Origin: Chitinophaga silvisoli
GTDB lineage: Bacteria > Bacteroidota > Bacteroidia > Chitinophagales > Chitinophagaceae
Assembly (NCBI RefSeq): GCF_003412465.1
Contig: NZ_QTJV01000004.1
Coordinates: 124,001-188,000 of the forward strand
Direction: 5' to 3'
Length of the DNA stretch: 64,000 bases
Shown here: positions 26,257 through 35,566 of the stretch, in pieces
How positions within the stretch are numbered: position 1 is the stretch's first letter
Layout of the letters: each line of letters begins with the position of its first letter
Translations under genes and position numbers: made by a program
Notes under the pieces: model-generated
Databases searched by the model: none
Seen by the model: only the letters and a program-made list of their open reading frames with translations
What the model was told of the DNA's origin: nothing

Positions 26257-27552
26257 TTAGAATGATGGATCTGTTGGCGTATTTGTATTATCGTTCCGCT
26301 CTACGAATGGATAAGGAAAATAAGAACGCTTGCGCTCGGTAGTAGGTCTGCCAAAGCGACGCTCATCTTCCAGTGCCAGTCCACCCATGAACAGTTCGAT
26401 ACGGCGGTGTTTGTAAATCAGGTCCAGCAGTTCACTTTCGGTGGCAGCTACTACTGGTTGCAAACCAGCTCCCACACCAAATGCATCCTGCGATGCGGTT
26501 TTGGTCACCACTTTATTCAACTCGATTAAACCATTTGCCACATCATGCTGACGGGCATAACACTCTGCCTTGATCAATGTGATCTCTCCGGGGAGGTATA
26601 CAGGAATAGCCTGTGACACTGCGTTGTAGAAACCTTTGATACGGAAGCGCGGACTGCTGCTGATCGTTACATAAAATGGATAACGCTTGTCATCAGTATC
26701 AGGACGGAGGCCTGCAGGCAGGCTCATAGTAGAGTCAGTTACCTGGTAAATGTTGTTGGTAGACGTTACCAGTGTGAAGATGGGATTTGTGGTCAGTGCA
26801 TTGTAGTTATAAGTAGAGGTAGTACTTAGTGTTACAGCATTAGCTGCTGCAAGTGCTGTAGTATAATCGCCGGCAAACAATGCATAGCGGGCTTTCAGCG
26901 CATACAGGGTGTTTTGCAGATCGATACCCGCAGGGATGTTTTTAGTAAAAGTACTGCTCACTGCATTGGCACTGATCGCTGCCAGCGCATTGTTAATAAT
27001 GGCAATGGCTTTGGCATAACCAGCAGTATTGGTAATGAAGGGAACATTTGTACCTGTAGTATCCGGAATCTGCTCCCAGAACTCCGCCATATCACCAATA
27101 GCCAGCGCCTTCCAGATGGAGGTGTAGGCGATGAGCCCACTGGCATAGCTTTTATCGGCAACTACGGCATCCACATGACTCAGTACATTGTTGGCATCGA
27201 AGATGATTTTATTGCTGACGGTCCAGAGGCCTGTCACAATTGTATTGGTGTTCTGCACATTGGTACCACCCAGGTACAGCTGATTTTCATCTGTATTACC
27301 TGCGTTGACCACATAGGTTTCGCCGGTCAGCAAACTGGCAGCAGCTATCTTAGTATACACATTCCCGGTTCTGTTGGCTGTGTACCAGTTTTGTAAACCT
27401 ACCGCTACATCAGTCAGTGCATTCGGAGTATTGAATGCATTGTCCGTTGAAGGCCCGGAAGGATCTGTATAATCTTTTTTGCAGGATGATGCAGCAAAGA
27501 GAAGAATCCCTGCCATAATGGACCTGCTATAGTTATTGATATACCTTTTCAT
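26257..27552 (-). CDS. SusD/RagB family surface lipoprotein (locus 2)
   Basis: A protein of about 431 residues. The start at 27552 gives a lipoprotein signal with the lipobox FAASSCKKD and leaves 19 bases after the susC stop. An in-frame ATG at 27585 would overlap susC. Family signs are LQNWYTANRTG, AIINNALAAI and the C-terminal LLDLIYKHRRIELFMGGLALEDERRFGRP. It is shorter than the locus-1 SusD and probably captures a different, perhaps smaller, ligand. No glycan-active enzyme genes flank this pair. Confidence 0.93.
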   Translation of the reverse strand: MKRYINNYSRSIMAGILLFAASSCKKDYTDPSGPSTDNAFNTPNALTDVAVGLQNWYTANRTGNVYTKIAAASLLTGETYVVNAGNTDENQLYLGGTNVQNTNTIVTGLWTVSNKIIFDANNVLSHVDAVVADKSYASGLIAYTSIWKALAIGDMAEFWEQIPDTTGTNVPFITNTAGYAKAIAIINNALAAISANAVSSTFTKNIPAGIDLQNTLYALKARYALFAGDYTTALAAANAVTLSTTSTYNYNALTTNPIFTLVTSTNNIYQVTDSTMSLPAGLRPDTDDKRYPFYVTISSSPRFRIKGFYNAVSQAIPVYLPGEITLIKAECYARQHDVANGLIELNKVVTKTASQDAFGVGAGLQPVVAATESELLDLIYKHRRIELFMGGLALEDERRFGRPTTERKRSYFPYPFVERNDNTNTPTDPSF

Positions 27553-27571
27553 GAATCTCCTTTTTGATGGT

Positions 27572-30500
27572 TTAGAATTTGGCACGAATCGCTACGTTGT
27601 AAGTTCTTGGAGCAGGCACTGTACCGAAGTCAATACCACGGAGTATTGTACTTTGTCCTGCTGCGTTTACTTCCGGATCGTATCCTTTGTAATGATCCCA
27701 TGAGTAAAGGTTTCTACCACCCACGCTCACTGTCAGATCTTTGATCCCTTTAACTTTGCCAATATTGTAGCTCAATGATAATTCTCTCAGTTTTACGAAA
27801 GAGCCATCATCAATTCTCCATTCCTGAATAGCATATACACCTGCGATATAACCACGTGGCAGCTGACCTCTGTCTTCCTGTTCTGCCACCTTGCCATTAT
27901 CCACACCCTGCCTGGTTCTGAAGTCAGCATTGAATACGCTGCCTCCCTGTACGGCATCCAGCTGTGTATGCAGGTTCCATCTTTTGTAACGGAAATCGTT
28001 CGTCAGGGTACCTGTCCAGTCAGGATTCGGATCACCAATTTTCTTTTGCAGGGAGGAGCCTGTTGGTAAGCCATTCGCATCACGACCAGCGGTATAGCTC
28101 ATCGCACCGTTTTGTGTACCCAGTTCTGTCAGCGGAATACCGGCTGCATTGGTGATTTCTTTGCCATTCGCATCGCGTGCGAAGAAAGTGCCATAGAAGA
28201 AACCTATAGGCTGACCATTTGCAATAGCTACCGGGGCACCACTGTTTGTGCTGTACAGGATGAGTGATTGTCCGATATCCAGTGCTTTGTTTCTATTGTG
28301 GTTCCAGATAGCAGTCAGGTTCCATTCGAAATCTTTTGCCTTCACAGGCGCTACATTCAGCAATACTTCCACACCATTGTTCTGGAGCGAACCGATGTTG
28401 TCCAGGCTGCTGGAATAGCCTTGTGTGGGTGCAATGGCACGGCTGATGAGCAGGTCATTTACACGCTTATGATATACGTTCACAGACACATTCACACGAC
28501 TGTCCAGGAAAGCGAGGTCTGTACCAAATTCAAGTTCTTTTTGCCTTTCCGGTTTTACATTCGGGTTGGTGTAAGTGGTAGGTGAAGTGAAAGAAGCTGC
28601 ACCTACGAATGCCACTGCATTGTATGTATTGTAACGTCCATAGGCAGGGATGCCTGTCAGGTTGCCGGATTCACCATATGCCGCACGCAGTTTTAACACA
28701 TTCCACCATTTGGATACACCGAGGTTCTGCCAGTAATCGGTACCGGAGATCACATAGCTACCACTCAGTTTTGTATACAGCTGGTTTCTTTCTGACTCTC
28801 CGAATACGGATGAACCATCTATTCTCAATGCACCTGTTACAAAGAACTGGTCGCGGTATTTAAAGTTCTGCTGGATGTATTCGCCGGAGATAGAAGTTTC
28901 TGTACGCTGATCATAACCCGTGATAGCAGTAGCTGCACCACTTACAGTCGTTACGTAAGGAGGCAGACCACGGCCCTGCTGCAGAGCATAGTGCATTCTG
29001 GAATATTGCTGGGAGAAACCAACCTGTGTTACTGAAGCCAGGCGACTACTGATTTGTGCATTGTAAGTAGCATTCAGATCATGGTTGATCAGGAATGAAT
29101 TGTTGTTACCTGCACTGGCGTAACCATTCTGGGTAGGGTCCAGTGAAGCACCACCACCAAAGAAGCTGGAACTTACATTGTAAGCATAAGGAGGAATGAG
29201 GGTAGTACCATCCTGACTATAGTTGTCAATACCCATATGATAGTCGATAGTCAGGTTCTTCACGGGTTTGAGTTTAATACCCGCCCCCGCGATGATCCTG
29301 CTCGTTTGCTGCTGCTGTTTGATGTCTTCTATTACGGAAACAGGGTTTACACGTCCACGTTCTCCCACTGCCTTTATATTTCCCTGTGCATCTCTTGCCC
29401 AGATGTCGTAATAGTTACCAATGATGGTGACAGAGTTGGTAGGTGAGAAGAAAGAGTTACCATCCGGTTTCTCGTTTGATTTGCTATACACATAGTTCAT
29501 GCTGGCGTTGAAGCTGATCCAGTTGTTCAGTTCCTGGTCGAGGTTTAAGCGGAAGCTGTAACGGTTGAAATCAGTATTCCTTACAATACCCTGATTGTAG
29601 AGATAACCGGCTGAAGCATAGTATTTGGTTTTATTCTGGCCACCGGTAACGGAGATATTGTTGTCAGACCCTACACCAGTGCGGAAGATGTAGTCCTGGT
29701 AATCGTAGCGTTGTACATCGGTAGTATTGGTGATAGTAGGTGTCAGGATTGTCTGTGTGGATGTAGCCGGATCACCGCCAAATTTGGTAGGGGCTTCGTT
29801 TACATCCAGTTTTTTGCGCAGCTGGTTGACATTGAAGCTGGTGCTGAAATTCACGATAGGCGCACCACCTGAACCACGCTTGGTAAAGATCTGTACCACA
29901 CCGGCATTTGCACGGCTACCATAAATGGCCGCTGCTGCTGCACCGTTCAGTACTTCCATGCTTTCGATATCCGCAGGGTTGATATCCACCATACGGTTCT
30001 GGCCTACACTACCTACAGATGTACCACCATTGTAGCTGGCATCTGCATTGGTTACACGGGTAGTAGAGTTGTCAATGATCACACCATCTATAATGTACAA
30101 TGGTTCTGTTGAACCGGAAATGGTACTGATACCACGTAGTTTTACGGAGATACCGCCTGCAGGATCACCGGAGTTCTGAGTAATCTGTGCGCCCATGGTT
30201 TTACCCTGCAATGCAGCGAGTACGTTGCCGGTAGCACCTTTGGAAAGTTCTGCTGCTTTTACAGTGCTCACATAACTCCCCAGTTGCCTGCGGGTAGTAC
30301 CTGCGGATGTACCTGTAATGACTACTTCATCCAGTTTGGATACAGCAGCACCCAGTTGGGCATCTAATGTATAGGTGGTGCCTGTACCAATGACGAGCTC
30401 ACTTTGTTTAGCAGCGAAGCCGACACCGGAGAAGCTCACAGTGTAAGTGCCTGGTTTCAGTTCGGCGTTGATCACAAATTTGCCATCCACGTCAGTCATA

Positions 30501-30682
30501 GCACCTGATTTGGTGTTTTTGATGGCTACAGTGATGCCGGGCAATGGAGTGCCGGTTTCGTCTGTTACTTTACCTGTCAGTTTTACCTGTGCGAAGACGG
30601 TGGCGGCAGTTAAACACTGCATGACAAAGAAGAGTAACAGGTACCTGCACCTGATGTGCCGGAATAATTGATACATTCTCAT
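27572..30682 (-). CDS. SusC/RagA TonB-linked outer-membrane transporter (locus 2), without STN domain
   Basis: A 1036-residue transporter. A signal peptide ends TVFAQ, then a carboxypeptidase-regulatory-like domain (about 33-110, VKLTGKVTDETGTPLPGITVAIKN), a TonB box (LDEVVITGTSAGTTRRQLG), a plug (LQGKTMGAQITQNSG, VKLRGISTISGSTEPLYIIDG) and a barrel ending TYNVAIRAKF. Unlike the locus-1 SusC it has no STN domain. This agrees with the lack of an adjacent sigma/FecR pair, so regulation must differ. Its ligand is unknown. Confidence 0.96.
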   Translation of the reverse strand: MRMYQLFRHIRCRYLLLFFVMQCLTAATVFAQVKLTGKVTDETGTPLPGITVAIKNTKSGAMTDVDGKFVINAELKPGTYTVSFSGVGFAAKQSELVIGTGTTYTLDAQLGAAVSKLDEVVITGTSAGTTRRQLGSYVSTVKAAELSKGATGNVLAALQGKTMGAQITQNSGDPAGGISVKLRGISTISGSTEPLYIIDGVIIDNSTTRVTNADASYNGGTSVGSVGQNRMVDINPADIESMEVLNGAAAAAIYGSRANAGVVQIFTKRGSGGAPIVNFSTSFNVNQLRKKLDVNEAPTKFGGDPATSTQTILTPTITNTTDVQRYDYQDYIFRTGVGSDNNISVTGGQNKTKYYASAGYLYNQGIVRNTDFNRYSFRLNLDQELNNWISFNASMNYVYSKSNEKPDGNSFFSPTNSVTIIGNYYDIWARDAQGNIKAVGERGRVNPVSVIEDIKQQQQTSRIIAGAGIKLKPVKNLTIDYHMGIDNYSQDGTTLIPPYAYNVSSSFFGGGASLDPTQNGYASAGNNNSFLINHDLNATYNAQISSRLASVTQVGFSQQYSRMHYALQQGRGLPPYVTTVSGAATAITGYDQRTETSISGEYIQQNFKYRDQFFVTGALRIDGSSVFGESERNQLYTKLSGSYVISGTDYWQNLGVSKWWNVLKLRAAYGESGNLTGIPAYGRYNTYNAVAFVGAASFTSPTTYTNPNVKPERQKELEFGTDLAFLDSRVNVSVNVYHKRVNDLLISRAIAPTQGYSSSLDNIGSLQNNGVEVLLNVAPVKAKDFEWNLTAIWNHNRNKALDIGQSLILYSTNSGAPVAIANGQPIGFFYGTFFARDANGKEITNAAGIPLTELGTQNGAMSYTAGRDANGLPTGSSLQKKIGDPNPDWTGTLTNDFRYKRWNLHTQLDAVQGGSVFNADFRTRQGVDNGKVAEQEDRGQLPRGYIAGVYAIQEWRIDDGSFVKLRELSLSYNIGKVKGIKDLTVSVGGRNLYSWDHYKGYDPEVNAAGQSTILRGIDFGTVPAPRTYNVAIRAKF

Positions 30683-31084
30683 AGCTAATTTTTAAATGTA
30701 AAGACGATAGATCCTGGCAAAGTATCCCCATGTCCCGTAGGGATAAATGTTTTTTTAAATGATACAATGACTCATGCATACAATGAGTCAATAATGCTTA
30801 ATAAAAAAATGATTACAGGTGTTGACTGGTGGCAATTGTTGCTCCACACCAGTTTTCAGGCGATACACTTCACTGTTTACGACAACGGTCCTGCAAAATG
30901 AATTACTGATTATCCTTTGCGCATAGCTTCCATACTGAACGACGATTTTGATTTCCGGGTTTGCATCAAAAGTAACCAGGAGGTATGTAGAAAATGAAAA
31001 TTAAAATTCCTCCTCCCCTTACCCGAATTTAATTGGGTGAAATTTACTTTTAAAACAATCCTGTAGTTTATTCACAAGTGTTTA
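30683..31084. other. Non-coding region between the DeoR gene and susC2, with two inverted repeats
   Basis: I see no gene in these 402 bases. Structured elements are TATCCC...GGGATA (30723-30745), an 8-bp inverted repeat around 30779, and a longer imperfect hairpin at 30825-30853 (ACTGGTG, GCAA, TTG, TTGC, tcca, CACCAGT). The susC2 promoter should lie close to 30683-30760. A TACTTTG on the minus strand near 30717-30723 is only an approximate -7 element. Confidence 0.5.
30768..30790. repeat. Inverted repeat upstream of susC2, possible operator
   Basis: TGACTCAT (30768-30775) and ATGAGTCA (30783-30790) are perfect complements across 7 bases, 86 bases upstream of the susC2 start. The size and spacing fit a dimeric repressor or activator site. 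The protein that would bind it is not known. Confidence 0.45.
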
Positions 31085-31831
31085 TTACAATATCTGAATG
31101 CCTTTCTTCCTGTAAGGTTGCAATTTCTTAGAATTAGGTGGCAACTCTGTAATCAGAATATCTATCTCTTCCACATCACAGATCTTCAGCTGCTCTGCTG
31201 TATCCAGTTTCTCTGAGATGGACAATACCACTACTTTTTTCGAGGTACTGATCATGGCACGTTTTACCTGCACCACTTCCCAGTCATTGTCCGTCAAACC
31301 ATCATTGGCATCCATCGCATTATTCCCCAGGAAACACAGATCTGCTTTGATCATTTTGATTTTTGAAATCGCCTCTCCACCTACTGTGATCTTGGAACCT
31401 TTGGCCAGTTTATCGCCTATTACGATCACTTCGATGTTAGGATGGTTGGCGTATTCAAAAGCTGCCGGTAAACTAACTGTTATAAAAGTGGCCTGCAGAT
31501 CTTTGGGCAGCATCCGCGCCAGTTCCGCAATGGTGGTACCACCTGTTGTTAATACAAACATGCCATCCTGTATAAGCTGTACCGCTTTTAACGCGATGGT
31601 CTTTTTATCTTCTACAGCATATACATCCTGAGAAGTGATACCGAGATGAAAAGAATTTGACAACGCACCACCATGTACCTTGATGATTTTACCTTCCTGC
31701 GCCAGTTCAGCCAGGTCCCTGCGGATCGTATCTTCAGATACCTGGATCTGTTCACTCAGATGTGAAGACAGCACCTTGTTATGTAAGTTCACCTGGTGTA
31801 GTATATAGGCGTGGCGTTCTTCTTTTAGCAT
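31085..31831 (-). CDS. DeoR/GlpR family transcriptional regulator
   Basis: A 248-residue regulator. The N-terminal winged helix (1-57) has the DeoR pattern ERHAYILHQV...VLSSHLSEQIQVSEDTIRRDLAELAQEGKIIKVHGGA. The C-terminal sugar-phosphate sensing domain has LTTGGTTIAELARML and DLCFLGNNAMDANDGLTDND. These repressors usually respond to phosphorylated sugars. It lies downstream of anmK on the same strand, separated by 135 bases that hold its own promoter and an operator-like inverted repeat. It probably regulates itself and the symporter-murQ-anmK operon, in response to an amino-sugar phosphate. Confidence 0.93.
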   Translation of the reverse strand: MLKEERHAYILHQVNLHNKVLSSHLSEQIQVSEDTIRRDLAELAQEGKIIKVHGGALSNSFHLGITSQDVYAVEDKKTIALKAVQLIQDGMFVLTTGGTTIAELARMLPKDLQATFITVSLPAAFEYANHPNIEVIVIGDKLAKGSKITVGGEAISKIKMIKADLCFLGNNAMDANDGLTDNDWEVVQVKRAMISTSKKVVVLSISEKLDTAEQLKICDVEEIDILITELPPNSKKLQPYRKKGIQIL

Positions 31832-31886
31832 CCCGCTATGATTAGTTGGTTGAAAATAATGATTGGTGCGATCTGGAAATGAAATT

Positions 31887-31933
31887 CAGCAAAAAAACGC
31901 ACAAATCCAAATATAAATCCGCATTTTTTGCTG
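31887..31933. promoter_or_regulatory. Probable DeoR operator: inverted repeat flanking the deoR -7 element
   Basis: The left arm CAGCAAAAAAACGC (31887-31900) and the right arm GCATTTTTTGCTG (31921-31933) are near-perfect complements. The centre holds the -7 element of the regulator gene. The words AAAAACGCA (31893-31901) and ATAAATCCGCAT (31913-31924) recur in the region before the symporter gene (35441-35493), which points to one regulator acting at both places. Confidence 0.65.
31908..31915 (-). promoter_or_regulatory. -7 promoter element of the DeoR regulator gene
   Basis: TATATTTG on the minus strand is an exact TAnnTTTG match, 76 bases upstream of the start and exactly between the two operator arms. 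A TTG element at the usual distance is not seen. Confidence 0.55.
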
Positions 31934-31966
31934 GTTCACGCCAATATTTTTGAGAATCTTGCCGGT

Positions 31967-33160
31967 TTATGCAGGAAATGAGCATTTGCCCATAGTGATA
32001 GCCGGCATCCCGGGCTTCCCGAAATTGATTCCCTCTCCCATCACCGCTTCATTTGCCAAGATAGCAAATAAAACCGCTTCTTTTGCATCTCCGGCTATCC
32101 CCAGCTCAGCGGTCGTTTTAATTTTCAGATGCGGCATGCGGGTTTTAATCAATTCTACCAGGAGCGGATTGTGTGCACCACCACCACTCATGTATACGGC
32201 GTAAGATTTGTTTGCATCCAGTACACTTAGTAATGCATCGGTGATTGTATCTGCACTGAATTGGGTGAGGGTGGCCATCACATCAAACGGGAGCAGACCG
32301 GTGGTCTGACTTTTTGATTGCGCTGCCAATACGTATTCCCTGTTAAATAATTCAGGGCCTGTCGTACGTGGGAATCCTTCTTTGAAAAAGGAATTATCTT
32401 TTAAGGCAGCCAACAATTGTTCATTTACTGTTCCCTGCTTTGCAAATGCTGCATCTTCATCAAATTCTTTCCCGAAATAATGACGGGAAAATGCATCCAG
32501 CAAGGTATTGCCCGGTCCCGTATCCGTTACAAATACTTTACCTGCATCCAGTGATCCGGGCAGGAATGTGAAGTTTGCAATTCCTCCCATGTTCAGCATG
32601 ATCCTGTCTTCTCCCTGTTGAGAGAATAAACAGTAATCACCATACAATGCAAGCGGGGCTCCTTCTCCTCCTGCCGCAATATGCTTCTGGCGAAAATCAC
32701 TCAGGGTGATAATGCCTGTTTTGACGGCGATGTGATCCCCATCTCCTATTTGCAAAGTCGCATTTGGAAACGCTGCCTGCTGATGCAAAATCTTAGGACT
32801 ATGATATACTGTCTGACCGTGCGATGCAATCAAATCGACTGCTGCAGGTGCTATATTCCATTTTTGTAAGCACTGTAGAATCCAGGCTGCATGATGATTT
32901 GCAATCCATGGATTGAGCAGGCAAAGCTGCTGAAAAGCGATGGTTTCCTTTGCAAAGATTTTGCGGATTTCATCTTTTACTTCCAGTGGATAGGGTACTG
33001 TTTCAAATTGCTCCAGTACTACTTTCGTCTCCATGCCACTGCCACTGATTGCACACAAAGCTACATCCAGCCCGTCGAGCGATGTACCTGACATCAGGCC
33101 GATAATACGTCGTACCGGCTTTTGCGTAATGGTAAAGAGTCTTTGTAAATTACTGTTCAT
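31967..33160 (-). CDS. anmK: Anhydro-N-acetylmuramic acid kinase
   Basis: A protein of about 397 residues. The opening IIGLMSGTSLDGLDVALCAI is the AnmK signature, with the phosphate-binding GTSLDGLD loop. Further motifs are LNMGGIANFTFLP, FVTDTGPGNTLLDAF and MSGGGAHNPLL. The enzyme cleaves the 1,6-anhydro ring and phosphorylates in one step, giving MurNAc-6-phosphate, the substrate of MurQ encoded just upstream. The ATG at 33160 overlaps the murQ end by 11 bases. An ATG at 33196 lies deeper in murQ and is less likely. Confidence 0.95.
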   Translation of the reverse strand: MNSNLQRLFTITQKPVRRIIGLMSGTSLDGLDVALCAISGSGMETKVVLEQFETVPYPLEVKDEIRKIFAKETIAFQQLCLLNPWIANHHAAWILQCLQKWNIAPAAVDLIASHGQTVYHSPKILHQQAAFPNATLQIGDGDHIAVKTGIITLSDFRQKHIAAGGEGAPLALYGDYCLFSQQGEDRIMLNMGGIANFTFLPGSLDAGKVFVTDTGPGNTLLDAFSRHYFGKEFDEDAAFAKQGTVNEQLLAALKDNSFFKEGFPRTTGPELFNREYVLAAQSKSQTTGLLPFDVMATLTQFSADTITDALLSVLDANKSYAVYMSGGGAHNPLLVELIKTRMPHLKIKTTAELGIAGDAKEAVLFAILANEAVMGEGINFGKPGMPAITMGKCSFPA

Positions 33161-33959
33161 GCATACGGCTTTCGATGGCGGCTCTGATACTGCCATGCTC
33201 TTCGATCAGTTGTTTTGCCTTGTCCTTGTCTACTCCCAGTTCACTCATCACCATCCTGATGCCCCTGTCTATCAGTTTATGATTGCTCAGTTGCATGTCC
33301 ACCATCTTATTGCCCTTTACCCTGCCCAGTTGGATCATGACGGTAGTAGAGATCATATTCAACACCAGCTTCTGTGCAGTACCGGCTTTCATCCGGGTGC
33401 TGCCTGTCAGGAACTCTGCACCTACCGGTACCTCTACAGGGTATTCCACTTCTGCGGCCAATGGACTGTTCTGATTGCAGGTAATACATCCCGTGAGAAT
33501 ACCACGTGCCCGCATTTGTTTCACACCACCTATTACATAAGGCGTGGTCCCTGATGCTGCTATTCCTATCACTACGTCATGCTCATTGATATGATATGCA
33601 TCCAGGTCTTTTACCGCCTGTTCTTTATCGTCTTCTGCAAATTCTACTGCTTTGCGGATGGCGGTATCACCACCTGCTATCAACCCTATGACCAGATCAA
33701 AACCTACGCCGAATGTGGGCGGACATTCTGATGCATCCAGGATCCCCAATCGCCCGCTGGTACCTGCCCCGATGTAAAAAAGGCGACCCCCTTTTTTCAT
33801 TCGTTCTACGGTAGCCGTTACCAGCTTTTCGATTTGCGGCAGCGCCTTCGCGACCGCCTGTGGTACAGTATTGTCCTCACTGTTGATCCCTTCCAGGATG
33901 GCTTTTACGCTCATCTTTTCGAGGTTGTTATAGTGAGATGAACTTTCAGTAGTTAGCAT
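33150..33959 (-). CDS. murQ: N-acetylmuramic acid 6-phosphate etherase
   Basis: A 269-residue SIS-domain enzyme. FYIGAGTSGRLGILDASECPPTFG contains the phosphosugar-binding loop and the catalytic Glu78. GIAASGTTPYVIG and LTGSTRMKAGTAQKLVLNMIST complete the signature. It removes D-lactate from MurNAc-6-phosphate to give GlcNAc-6-phosphate during recycling of the cell's own, or scavenged, peptidoglycan. It is slightly shorter than the E. coli enzyme at the N terminus. It starts 1 base after the symporter stop and overlaps anmK, so the three genes form a tight operon. Confidence 0.96.
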   Translation of the reverse strand: MLTTESSSHYNNLEKMSVKAILEGINSEDNTVPQAVAKALPQIEKLVTATVERMKKGGRLFYIGAGTSGRLGILDASECPPTFGVGFDLVIGLIAGGDTAIRKAVEFAEDDKEQAVKDLDAYHINEHDVVIGIAASGTTPYVIGGVKQMRARGILTGCITCNQNSPLAAEVEYPVEVPVGAEFLTGSTRMKAGTAQKLVLNMISTTVMIQLGRVKGNKMVDMQLSNHKLIDRGIRMVMSELGVDKDKAKQLIEEHGSIRAAIESRMHEQ

Positions 33960-33960
33960 A

Positions 33961-35418
33961 TTATAATAATGTTTTTTCTGCGGGTTTTGAGAAAATCCAT
34001 AAGCCGGCGAACATGAGCAATCCGTTTATAAGTAGTAGTTCCAGCCCTATTTTGAAATCGCCGAGTATTGCTGATTGATAGGTATCCAGTAATAAACAGG
34101 CCAATGGTGCTACCACCGCAATTACAGGCACCGCCTTGTCATGCACACGACGATTGGTGAGTATGCCAAAGGAGAATAAACCCAGCAATGGTCCGTAAGT
34201 ATAACTCGCTACAGTAAGGATTACACCTATCATGCTCGCACTGCTGATCCATTTAAAGACCAGTACGAAGAGCAGGAAGATAAATGTGAAGACCAGGTGT
34301 ACGCGCTGCCTGGTAGATTTCTTTTGCTTTTCGTTCTGCTCAGCGTTCCTGTTAATACCCAGGATATCTATACAATAAGAGGAGGTCAGTGCTGTAATGG
34401 CACCATCTGCACTTGGGAACAGGGCAGAGATCAAGGCCACGATAAAGATGATAGACATGTAAGCAGGCATGTGATTCAGCGCCAGTGCAGGGAAGAGTTT
34501 ATCGCCCTTTACATCTACATTCAGCTGCTCTGCATACAGGTATAATAAACCGCCTAAGAACAGGAACAACAGTAATACGACCATCAGGATGAGTGACAGG
34601 GTCACCACATTCTTCTGTGCATCTTTCAGTGTTTTTACAGAGATGTTTTTCTGCATCATTTCCTGGTCCATACCCGTCATGGTGATAGTGATAAAGGCAC
34701 CACCCAGTATTTGCTTCAGGAAGAATAACTTACTGTTGGGATCACCGAAGAAGATCCTCGTCATACCCTGCTGCGACATCCTGTTGATACTTTCACCCAT
34801 GCTGATGTCCATGCTGTGCAGGATGTAAATGGTGCAAAGTACTAAGCCCAGGAGCATACAGGTGGTCTGCAAAGTATCTGTGTATACGATGGTCTTTACC
34901 CCACCTTCGAAAGTATAAAGCAGGATCATGAGCAGGATGACCAGCGTCGTAACCCAGAAAGGGATTCCGAACTGGTTCATGATTGCTTCCTGCAGGATAT
35001 TCACTACGAGGTACAACCTTGCAGTGGCCCCCAGTGTTCTGGATAATATAAAGAAGGAAGCGCCGGTTTTGTATGATGCCACGCCGAAACGGGTCTCCAG
35101 GTAATTATAGATCGATGTCAGCTTCAGCCGGTAATAGAGCGGCAGGAGCACAAAGGCAATGACAAGATAGCCAATCAGGTACCCGATGGTCACCTGGAAA
35201 TAGGAGAAGGAATTCTTCGCCACATCGCCGGGCACACTTACAAAAGTGACACCGCTCAGGGAGGTACCAATCATACCAAAAGCTACCAGCATCCAGTTGG
35301 AATTGCGGTTGCCAATAAAAAAAGACTCGTTACTGGAATTACGGCCGGTATACCAGGCTACTACCAATAAGACAATAAAATAAACGACTACGATTGAAAA
35401 TAAGAGCACTGGTGACAT
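33961..35418 (-). CDS. Sodium:solute symporter (SSS family), probable amino-sugar/anhydroMurNAc importer
   Basis: A 485-residue protein with about 13 membrane helices and SSS family motifs (IGTSLSGVTFVSVPGDV, SRTLGATARLYLVV, LFPSADGAITALTSSYCIDI). It is the first gene of the operon with murQ (1 base apart) and anmK. In Tannerella forsythia a related inner-membrane transporter gene (murT) sits with murK and murQ for MurNAc uptake. By analogy this one may bring MurNAc or 1,6-anhydroMurNAc into the cytoplasm. The substrate is inferred from the neighbours only. Confidence 0.88.
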   Translation of the reverse strand: MSPVLLFSIVVVYFIVLLVVAWYTGRNSSNESFFIGNRNSNWMLVAFGMIGTSLSGVTFVSVPGDVAKNSFSYFQVTIGYLIGYLVIAFVLLPLYYRLKLTSIYNYLETRFGVASYKTGASFFILSRTLGATARLYLVVNILQEAIMNQFGIPFWVTTLVILLMILLYTFEGGVKTIVYTDTLQTTCMLLGLVLCTIYILHSMDISMGESINRMSQQGMTRIFFGDPNSKLFFLKQILGGAFITITMTGMDQEMMQKNISVKTLKDAQKNVVTLSLILMVVLLLFLFLGGLLYLYAEQLNVDVKGDKLFPALALNHMPAYMSIIFIVALISALFPSADGAITALTSSYCIDILGINRNAEQNEKQKKSTRQRVHLVFTFIFLLFVLVFKWISSASMIGVILTVASYTYGPLLGLFSFGILTNRRVHDKAVPVIAVVAPLACLLLDTYQSAILGDFKIGLELLLINGLLMFAGLWIFSKPAEKTLL

Positions 35419-35440
35419 AACCGATATACAATTTTGGCAG

Positions 35441-35493
35441 ATAAAACCGCATAAAAACGCATTCCCTCAAATAAACTTACAGAGAAAAACGCA
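35441..35493. promoter_or_regulatory. Cluster of probable DeoR boxes between the symporter operon and the GH9-deacetylase gene
   Basis: A tandem pair ATAAAACCGC/ATAAAAACGC (35441-35460) and a further AAAAACGCA (35485-35493) match the words found in the inverted repeat at 31887-31933. ATAAAACCGCAT here and ATAAATCCGCAT there differ at one of 12 positions. The boxes lie in the 148-base divergent region, so they could control both directions. Confidence 0.6.
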
Positions 35494-35566
35494 AAAAAAC
35501 TAAAATAATGTGCAAAAAGACGAATAAATTTACATTCATCCTGATTCCACAGACAAAGATAAGTGT

